A DNA stretch of 5,074 nucleotides from NCBI GenBank assembly GCA_947499925.1, contig CANMQR010000069.1, positions 1 through 5,074 of the forward strand, in the 5' to 3' direction. Origin of the DNA: Neisseriaceae bacterium (GTDB taxonomy: Bacteria; Pseudomonadota; Gammaproteobacteria; Burkholderiales; UBA11063). This document shows, piece by piece, positions 1-5,074 of the stretch (position 1 is its first letter; each line of letters starts with the position of its first letter). The translations under genes were made by a program, and so were the position numbers. The notes under the pieces are model-generated. The model ran no database searches. It was not told the DNA's origin and saw only the letters and a list, made by a program, of their open reading frames with translations.

Positions 1-903
1 CATGGTGCATTAGCTCATACGATAGTTGTTGCTGCTTCAGCTGCAGAGGCTGCTGCATTACAATTTATCGCTCCATACTCTGGATGTGCGATGGGTGAAT
101 ATTTCCGTGACCGTGGTGAAGATGCTTTAATTGTATATGATGATTTGTCAAAACAAGCTGTTGCTTATCGCCAAATTTCCTTATTATTACGTCGTCCTCC
201 TGGGCGTGAAGCGTTCCCTGGGGATGTGTTTTATCTTCATTCTCGCCTACTTGAGCGTGCTGCGCGTGTAAATGAAGAGTATGTAGAACGTCTAACTAAT
301 GGTGAAGTTAAAGGTAAAACTGGTTCATTAACAGCATTACCAATTATTGAAACTCAAGCTGGTGACGTATCTGCATTTGTACCAACTAATGTGATTTCGA
401 TTACGGATGGACAAATTTTCTTAGAAACTGATTTATTTAATTCAGGTATTCGTCCAGCTATTAACCCAGGGATATCAGTATCTCGTGTGGGTGGTGCTGC
501 ACAAACTAAAGTAATTAAAAAACTTGGTGGTGGTATTCGTTTGGCTTTGGCGCAGTATCGTGAATTAGCAGCATTTGCGCAGTTTGCATCTGATTTGGAC
601 GAAGTAACGCGTAAGCAACTAAGTCATGGTCAAGTGGTAACAGAACTAATGAAGCAGAAACAATATAGCCCACTTAGTAAAGCTGAGATGTCTTTGACAT
701 TATATGCAGCTAATAACGGTTACTATAATGATGTTCCAGTGTCTAAAGCATTGGCGTTTGAGTCTGGCTTTGCTGCTTATGTGAAGGCTAACTTCCCACA
801 GGTTCTAGATTCAATCAATAGTAGTGGTGAGTTATCAGCAGATAATGAAGAAGTAATTAAAAAAGCTCTTAAAGAGTTTAAGGCTATTTTCTTAGTAAAC
901 TAG
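1..903 (+). CDS. atpA: ATP synthase F1 subunit alpha, C-terminal 300 residues (5' end outside window)
   Basis: This is the alpha subunit of F1Fo ATP synthase, which alternates with beta in the membrane-peripheral F1 hexamer and carries the non-catalytic nucleotide sites. The reading frame is open from base 1, so the gene starts upstream. Alpha subunits are about 513 residues, so roughly the first 214 residues, including the P-loop, are missing. An internal ATG at 91 is a methionine inside the conserved [15 protein letters not shown] stretch, not a start. Visible landmarks are [20 protein letters not shown] (window residues 61-80) and the alpha/beta family signature [10 protein letters not shown] followed by RVGGAAQTK (from window residue 152). 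In that stretch Arg162 (codon at 484) corresponds by alignment from memory to E. coli alpha Arg376, the arginine finger reaching the catalytic site. The C-terminal helical domain is complete and ends in TAG at 901. atpG follows after 25 nt. Identification is certain from sequence conservation. Confidence 0.98.
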   Translation, partial: HGALAHTIVVAASAAEAAALQFIAPYSGCAMGEYFRDRGEDALIVYDDLSKQAVAYRQISLLLRRPPGREAFPGDVFYLHSRLLERAARVNEEYVERLTNGEVKGKTGSLTALPIIETQAGDVSAFVPTNVISITDGQIFLETDLFNSGIRPAINPGISVSRVGGAAQTKVIKKLGGGIRLALAQYRELAAFAQFASDLDEVTRKQLSHGQVVTELMKQKQYSPLSKAEMSLTLYAANNGYYNDVPVSKALAFESGFAAYVKANFPQVLDSINSSGELSADNEEVIKKALKEFKAIFLVN

Positions 904-928
904 TAGTTTTATAATATAAGGGTATGGA

Positions 929-1801
929 ATGTCAGCAGCCAAAGAGATTAGGAGTAAGATAAAAAGCGTGCAAAACACGCAAAAAATTACTCGGGCAATG
1001 CAGATGGTATCAACCTCAAAGATGAGGAAAACTCAAGAGCGAATGAGGCAGGCTCGTCCTTATGCTGAGAATATAAGGCGAGTTATTGCTCATTTAGCTC
1101 ATGTAAACCCATACGCAAAAAACGCTACTCCTTTTTTACGTAACCCAAATACGCGTCAAAAAGTAGGTGTGATTCTGATAACTTCAGATAAGGGTTTATG
1201 TGGGGGTCTTAATTCTAATGCGATTAAACTTTTTTATGAAAATATCAAAAATTTTAATGCAGGGAATGTAGTTGTTGAAGTATGTGCGCTAGGTCAAAAG
1301 GGATATAATGCAGCTAATCGTATTAATGCTAATGTCTCTGGTTTTGCCGTTGGGTTGGGTGATATCCCTAAAATGGAAAATATATTGGCACCAGTTGCGA
1401 TACTTTTGAATAAATTTCATAGAGGTGAGCTAGATGCAATCCACGTGGTTTATTCAAGCTTTGTGAATACTATGAAGCAGCAACCAATTATTGAACAATT
1501 ATTACCATTGGATGAAAAGCTTCTTAAACAGGAGCATAAGCTTCCTTGGGATTATGAGTATGAGCCGTCAGCAGTCGAGGTACTTGATCAATTGATTAGG
1601 CGTTATGTGGAGTCTGTGGTTTATCAGTGTTTGGCTGATAATATGGCCTCAGAACAAGCTGCGCGTATGATTGCGATGAAGGCAGCAACTGATAATGCTG
1701 GAGAGGCGATAAAATCTCTAAAACTTGTATATAATAAATCTCGGCAAGCCGCGATTACTAAAGAGTTGGCAGAAATTGTAGCTGGTAGTGCAGCAGTTTA
1801 A
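929..1801 (+). CDS. atpG: ATP synthase F1 subunit gamma
   Basis: The gamma subunit is the central rotor shaft of F1. It turns inside the alpha3beta3 ring and couples proton flow through Fo to ATP synthesis. At 290 residues it has the normal bacterial length. The N-terminal helix carries the conserved KIKSVQNTQKITRAMQMVS (residues 10-28) and KMRKTQ. The central Rossmann-like part contains ITSDKGLCGGLN (84-95). The C-terminal helix contains ASEQAARMIAMKAATDNA (240-257) and ends in ITKELAEIVAGSAAV. In the family signature near the C terminus Ala is usual after the Gly; here it is Ser287, a mild change. The ATG at 929 is supported by an AAGGG Shine-Dalgarno sequence at 918-922, 6 nt upstream, and by alignment of the N-terminal helix. 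It sits between atpA and atpD as in most proteobacterial atp operons and is presumably co-transcribed with them. Confidence 0.98.
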   Translation: MSAAKEIRSKIKSVQNTQKITRAMQMVSTSKMRKTQERMRQARPYAENIRRVIAHLAHVNPYAKNATPFLRNPNTRQKVGVILITSDKGLCGGLNSNAIKLFYENIKNFNAGNVVVEVCALGQKGYNAANRINANVSGFAVGLGDIPKMENILAPVAILLNKFHRGELDAIHVVYSSFVNTMKQQPIIEQLLPLDEKLLKQEHKLPWDYEYEPSAVEVLDQLIRRYVESVVYQCLADNMASEQAARMIAMKAATDNAGEAIKSLKLVYNKSRQAAITKELAEIVAGSAAV

Positions 1802-1809
1802 TTTATTAA

Positions 1810-3213
<1,404 letters not shown>

Positions 3214-3229
3214 TTCCTAGGAGATAGTT

Positions 3230-3670
3230 ATGGCGCATACCAACCATGTAATGAAAGTTGATATAGTTGATTCTGAGGCACAAATATTCTCTGGAGAGGC
3301 TGAGTTTTTAGTCGCTCCAGCGAGTGAGGGCGAAATTGGAGTTTATCCGCATCACATTGCTTTGATTAGCAAACTAAAGCCTGGTGTTTTACGTTTACAA
3401 TTGCCAAATGAGCAGTTTCAATTAGTATTTGCTATCTCAGGTGGTTTTATGGAAGTTAAATCTAACCATGTAACTATTTTAGCAGATATTTTGCAAAGAA
3501 CTGAAGCTCTTGATGAAGCTAAAGTAATTGAACAGAAAAACATAGCAAAATCAAGGCTTAAGAATGCTGAACACAATGATAAGCGTGAGCTTGCAAAAGC
3601 ACATGCTGCATTAGAAATTGCAATTGCGCAATTAAAAGCTGTAGAATATATCAAAAAACATAGAGTATAG
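3230..3670 (+). CDS. atpC: ATP synthase F1 subunit epsilon
   Basis: Epsilon binds gamma at the foot of the rotor, links it to the c-ring, and in many bacteria inhibits ATP hydrolysis through its C-terminal helices. The protein has 146 residues against about 140 in the family. The N-terminal beta-sandwich (about residues 8-90) contains VDIVDSEAQIFSGEAEFLVA and the conserved GEIGVYPHHIAL (34-45), followed by KPGVLRL. The C-terminal part (about 92-146) is a Lys/Glu/Ala-rich helical hairpin, so the regulatory domain is not lost. The ATG at 3230 has a strong TAGGAGA Shine-Dalgarno at 3218-3224 with 5 nt spacing. The later in-frame ATG at 3251 has none, although homology is clear only from that point. 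The gene starts 16 nt after atpD and is the last standard member of the atp operon. Confidence 0.97.
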   Translation: MAHTNHVMKVDIVDSEAQIFSGEAEFLVAPASEGEIGVYPHHIALISKLKPGVLRLQLPNEQFQLVFAISGGFMEVKSNHVTILADILQRTEALDEAKVIEQKNIAKSRLKNAEHNDKRELAKAHAALEIAIAQLKAVEYIKKHRV

Positions 3671-3703
3671 GCGAATAAATAATTATAATATTTTTATTTT
3701 ATA

Positions 3704-3712
3704 TGTTATAAT
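3704..3712 (+). promoter_or_regulatory. Candidate extended -10 promoter for the small lipoprotein gene
   Basis: The sequence TGTTATAAT fits the extended -10 consensus (TG, one base, TATAAT) exactly, a type that can work without a good -35. The best upstream hexamer is TTATAA at 3683-3688 with an 18-nt spacer, only 3 of 6 matches to TTGACA. Predicted initiation near A3719 would give a leader of about 59 nt. Two further exact TATAAT hexamers occur at 3684-3689 and 3732-3737; neither has a good -35 or a TG extension. The region is extremely AT-rich, so chance matches are expected. Confidence 0.5.
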
Positions 3713-3777
3713 AACGGCATTCGAGTTACTTTATAATAAGTGTTTACAATAAGTTTTATTTTTAAAAAGGGTTAATT

Positions 3778-3972
3778 ATGAAAAAATTACTAGCTGTATT
3801 AGTTGCCGGAGTTGCTTTGGTAGCATGTTCTAATAACGAAAACTCTGCTGCTTCTACTGAAGCTGCTGCATCTGCTCCTGTTGCTATGGAAGCTAGTGCT
3901 CCCGCTGCTGTAGAAGCTAGTGCTCCAGTTACTGAGGCTTCTGCTGCGCCTGAAGCTTCAGCTGCAAAATAA
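3778..3972 (+). CDS. Small Ala/Ser/Glu-rich lipoprotein, function unknown
   Basis: The product is a 64-residue predicted lipoprotein. The N terminus MKKLLAVLVAGVALVAC is a textbook type II signal peptide: two lysines, a hydrophobic core, and the lipobox LVAC with Cys17 as the lipidation site. After processing about 48 residues remain. They start SNNENSAAS and then become low-complexity Ala/Ser/Pro/Glu sequence with four EASA units (residues 38, 46, 53 and 59). No folded domain is visible, so it is probably a disordered, membrane-anchored periplasmic or surface peptide. The ATG at 3778 has an AAGGG ribosome binding site at 3767-3771 with 6 nt spacing. It lies 107 nt after atpC and ends just before a strong terminator. 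Nothing in the sequence ties it to ATP synthase. The gene is supported by RBS, signal peptide and terminator together; the role is unknown. Confidence 0.85.
   Translation: MKKLLAVLVAGVALVACSNNENSAASTEAAASAPVAMEASAPAAVEASAPVTEASAAPEASAAK
3889..3926 (+). repeat. Direct repeat of 14 bp inside the small lipoprotein gene
   Basis: GAAGCTAGTGCTCC occurs at 3889-3902 and again at 3913-3926. The period is 24 bp, exactly eight codons, and encodes repeated EASAP. Two more degenerate EASA units follow downstream in the same gene. The in-frame period suggests growth by duplication of a short coding unit. Confidence 0.8.
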
Positions 3973-3992
3973 GCTTTTAAAGTTTTACGAAG

Positions 3993-4019
3993 AGCCAAGC
4001 TTTAACGCTTGGCTTTTTT
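3993..4019 (+). terminator. Rho-independent terminator after the small lipoprotein gene
   Basis: AGCCAAGC (3993-4000) and GCTTGGCT (4007-4014) form a perfect 8-bp stem with a TTTAAC loop, followed directly by five T residues (4015-4019). It lies 21 nt after the lipoprotein stop codon. Because I see no GC-containing hairpin between atpC and this point, it may also end transcripts reading through from the atp operon. Confidence 0.92.
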
Positions 4020-4038
4020 AATTTATATGTGTTATATA
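4009..4038 (+). promoter_or_regulatory. Weak candidate promoter for aroK overlapping the terminator
   Basis: TTGGCT at 4009-4014 (4 of 6 matches to TTGACA) and TATATA at 4033-4038 (4 of 6 to TATAAT) are separated by 18 nt. The -35 element would be the 3' arm of the upstream terminator stem. Initiation would fall around 4044-4046, at the aroK start codon itself, so it would imply a leaderless or nearly leaderless mRNA. Neither hexamer is strong. The alternatives are terminator readthrough or a promoter further upstream. Confidence 0.3.
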
Positions 4039-4042
4039 AAAA

Positions 4043-4564
4043 ATGAATAGAAATATAATCTTAATTGGAATTACTGGGGTTGGTAAAACCACAATTGGTA
4101 AAGCCTTGGCTGAAAATTTGCAGATAGGGTTTATCGATCTTGACAAAAATATAGAGCAACACTGCGGAGTTGATATTTCTACAATATTTGCTATTGAGGG
4201 CGAAAGCGGTTTTCGGGAACGTGAAACGGATGAACTTAAGCGCACCTTAGATATAAATAATACTTTTGTTTTGTCTGTTGGTGGGGGCTGTGTTTTAAGT
4301 AAAGAAAATCGGCGCTTGATTGTTTCAGGTGCTAATGTAGTGGTTCAATTGTACGCAGATCTTGAAATTTTGGTTGAACGCTTGTCAAAATCAGCAGGAA
4401 AGCGTCCTTTATTAAAAGATGAAGATATTAGTAGTAAAATATCACAATTATATCAATCACGTAAAGAGTTCTACGACCAAATAACAGATTTTAAAGTTAA
4501 TACTAGCAATATGAAAGCTATACAGGTAGTTGAGGAAATAGTAACGCATTTAAATCTAAAATGA
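4043..4564 (+). CDS. aroK: Shikimate kinase
   Basis: Shikimate kinase phosphorylates shikimate to shikimate 3-phosphate with ATP, a step of the pathway to chorismate and the aromatic amino acids, in the cytoplasm. The product has 173 residues, the usual length. Family features appear in order: P-loop GITGVGKT (9-16), the IDLD shikimate-binding stretch with Asp32 and Asp34 (31-34), FRERE with Arg58 (57-61), the VGGG loop (79-82), the lid GKRPLL (119-124), and YQSRKEFYD with Arg140 (137-145). All substrate-binding residues I can place are present. The start is forced: an in-frame TAA lies at 4037-4039, and no later start keeps the P-loop. No Shine-Dalgarno motif precedes the ATG. In many beta- and gammaproteobacteria aroK is followed by aroB; here it is followed by a gene remnant. 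The aroK symbol is preferred, but aroL-type isozymes have the same fold. Confidence 0.96.
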   Translation: MNRNIILIGITGVGKTTIGKALAENLQIGFIDLDKNIEQHCGVDISTIFAIEGESGFRERETDELKRTLDINNTFVLSVGGGCVLSKENRRLIVSGANVVVQLYADLEILVERLSKSAGKRPLLKDEDISSKISQLYQSRKEFYDQITDFKVNTSNMKAIQVVEEIVTHLNLK

Positions 4565-4574
4565 AAGCATTAAT

Positions 4575-4721
4575 ATGACTGATAAATTCTCTTTTAGACA
4601 ATCATATACCATAGGCATCCGTGATATAAATTATGGTAAACATATGGATCACTTAGCACTAATTTCTACTAGAAATAGTCACAAAAAACATGATAAACAT
4701 ATATCAAAACATTCAAAATAA
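4575..4721 (+). pseudogene. Probable remnant of a hotdog-fold (4HBT-type) acyl-CoA thioesterase gene
   Basis: A 48-codon ORF begins 10 nt after the aroK stop. Its residues 13-30, IGIRDINYGKHMDHLALI, resemble the N-terminal strand and active-site loop of hotdog-fold thioesterases, where I recall the form RIRDINYGGHLGNDALLSL. The Asp17, Asn19, Gly21 and His23 positions fit. Family members are about 130-150 residues, but here the similarity stops after about residue 30. The tail is a Lys/His/Ser-rich string ending in TAA at 4719, and no continuation is convincing in the other frames. I infer a gene truncated by deletion or decay. There is no good ribosome binding site. Its position right behind aroK suggests it was once co-transcribed with it. 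The alternative is a short chance ORF; the assignment rests on one motif remembered from the family. Confidence 0.5.
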
Positions 4722-4767
4722 AGCCATGACAAACGCATATTAAATTACCTAAACATCGCTCAAGCCT

Positions 4768-4801
4768 ACCCCATAAAAATACCACCCCATTTTTATGGGG
4801 T
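4768..4801 (+). other. Alternative hairpin competing with the downstream terminator stem
   Basis: ACCCCATAAAAAT (4768-4780) and ATTTTTATGGGGT (4789-4801) are perfect reverse complements, giving a 13-bp stem with an 8-nt loop (ACCACCCC). It shares bases with both arms of the terminator hairpin at 4777-4808, so the two folds cannot form together. This is visible directly in the sequence. Whether it regulates anything or is a by-product of a duplicated ACCCCAT unit is unknown. Confidence 0.6.
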
Positions 4802-4816
4802 GGTATTTGGTTTTTT
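4777..4816 (+). terminator. Strong rho-independent terminator after aroK and the thioesterase remnant
   Basis: AAATACCACCCCAT (4777-4790) pairs perfectly with ATGGGGTGGTATTT (4795-4808) across a TTTT loop, a 14-bp stem with a GC-rich middle. Two G residues and then six T residues (4811-4816) follow. On the opposite strand the same stem is followed by an extra T run, so it could also stop transcription coming from the right. It separates the aroK unit from the downstream lipoprotein gene. Confidence 0.88.
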
Positions 4817-4852
4817 ATTGTGATACACTAACTCCCGTAGCTTGATTAGCTA

Positions 4853-4882
4853 TTGGCATGGTATGATAGATATGGTTATATT
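4853..4882 (+). promoter_or_regulatory. Candidate sigma-70 type promoter for the downstream lipoprotein gene
   Basis: TTGGCA (4853-4858, 5 of 6 matches to TTGACA) and TATATT (4877-4882, 5 of 6 to TATAAT) are separated by 18 nt. Initiation near 4889 would leave a leader of about 28 nt that includes the strong AGGAG ribosome binding site at 4905-4909. The placement just after a terminator and before a gene with its own RBS supports it. A 5-bp inverted repeat, TAGCT/AGCTA (4838-4852), abuts the -35. Confidence 0.6.
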
Positions 4883-4916
4883 TATTTAAATAATTTTAAT
4901 TTATAGGAGAAAAATC

Positions 4917-5074
4917 ATGAAAAATTTTTTAGGTTCAATTATAGTTTTAAGTGGGCTGTTACTATCCGCTTGTAATGGCGGAGGAGGTGGTGGTGGAACA
5001 TCCTCAGGAGTCTCAGGTGAGGCTTCAGTTGTTAATGGAAATAATGACCCAAAACCTTTGAGCTCTTATAACAG
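4917..5074 (+). CDS. Lipoprotein with polyglycine tether, N-terminal 52 residues (3' end outside window)
   Basis: This gene runs off the right edge after 52 complete codons. The protein begins MKNFLGSIIVLSGLLLSAC, a type II signal peptide with lipobox LSAC and lipidation at Cys19. Asn20 and seven glycines (21-27) follow, then Thr/Ser-rich sequence and NGNNDPKPLSSYN. A polyglycine linker straight after the lipidated cysteine is typical of outer-membrane and surface-exposed lipoproteins in proteobacteria, for example neisserial TbpB and factor H binding protein. That likeness is inference here, because the folded domain lies outside the window. The absence of Asp at the +2 position argues against inner-membrane retention under the E. 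coli rule. The start is well supported: AGGAG at 4905-4909 lies 7 nt before the ATG and a plausible promoter lies upstream. The function cannot be named from this fragment. Confidence 0.88.
   Translation, partial: MKNFLGSIIVLSGLLLSACNGGGGGGGTSSGVSGEASVVNGNNDPKPLSSYN

Noticed and set aside
91..93. ATG at 91 as the start of a 270-residue protein
   Set aside because: The frame is open back to base 1 and encodes conserved alpha-subunit sequence before this methionine, so it is internal to atpA.
1562..1572. GCCGTCAG in atpG as a neisserial DNA uptake sequence
   Set aside because: It departs from the GCCGTCTGAA core after six bases, occurs inside conserved coding sequence and is not repeated in the window.
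3418..3654. 78-codon minus-strand ORF inside atpC
   Set aside because: It lies wholly opposite the conserved atpC gene, shows no family features, and reads as a shadow of that gene.
3674..3699. AT-only hairpin after atpC (AATAAA with TTTATT) as the atp operon terminator
   Set aside because: The stem has only six A-T pairs around a long loop and would be too weak. It is expected by chance in such AT-rich sequence.
3762..3998. 78-codon minus-strand ORF opposite the small lipoprotein gene
   Set aside because: Its Ala-rich sequence is the reverse reading of the low-complexity repeat. The plus strand has the RBS, signal peptide and terminator.
4018..4245. 75-codon minus-strand ORF opposite the start of aroK
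   Set aside because: It overlaps the conserved P-loop half of aroK, has no recognisable motif and is best explained as a shadow.
4722..4823. In-frame continuation of the thioesterase remnant past its TAA
   Set aside because: The frame stays open to a TGA at 4821, but the sequence runs through the terminator hairpin and shows no thioesterase-like residues.
4565..4916. CRISPR array, tRNA or insertion-sequence end in the post-aroK gap
   Set aside because: I saw no regularly spaced repeats, tRNA-like cloverleaf arms or target-site duplications. The gap is explained by the remnant ORF, hairpins and promoter.

Overview
This is an ordinary chromosomal window from an AT-rich proteobacterium. It holds the 3' half of an F-type ATP synthase operon followed by a short accessory stretch. 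The subunit order alpha-gamma-beta-epsilon is the classic proteobacterial order. The beta-subunit sequence mixes stretches that I recall as betaproteobacterial (for example the [20 protein letters not shown] start) with stretches close to the gammaproteobacterial form. My best guess is a low-GC betaproteobacterium, possibly related to Neisseriales. That placement rests on remembered family sequences, not on a search. All supported genes lie on the + strand.

Layout: atpA runs in from the left edge (last 300 codons, 1-903). It is followed by complete atpG (929-1801), atpD (1831-3213) and atpC (3230-3670). The gaps are 16-29 nt and each downstream gene has its own Shine-Dalgarno sequence, so this reads as one co-transcribed unit. 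Together these subunits build the catalytic F1 part of ATP synthase: the alpha3beta3 ring, the gamma rotor shaft and the epsilon regulatory/coupling subunit. No GC-rich terminator follows atpC. Instead there is a very AT-rich 107-nt spacer with an extended -10 promoter, then a 64-codon gene for a small Ala/Ser/Glu-rich lipoprotein (3778-3972), then a clean intrinsic terminator (3993-4019).

Only 23 nt after the terminator U-tract begins aroK (shikimate kinase, 4043-4564), which has no visible ribosome binding site. Ten nt after aroK is a 48-codon ORF (4575-4721) whose first 30 residues look like the start of a hotdog-fold thioesterase and whose remainder does not. It is best read as a gene remnant. 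The rest of the gap up to 4916 holds a strong 14-bp terminator hairpin that overlaps a competing 12-13-bp hairpin, then a promoter and a strong RBS for a second lipoprotein gene that leaves the window at 5074. That lipoprotein has a seven-glycine tether directly after its lipidation cysteine.

I found no mobile element, CRISPR array, tRNA, rRNA or convincing new multi-gene system. The points most worth checking are the thioesterase remnant, the overlapping hairpins, the possibly leaderless aroK and the glycine-tethered lipoprotein.
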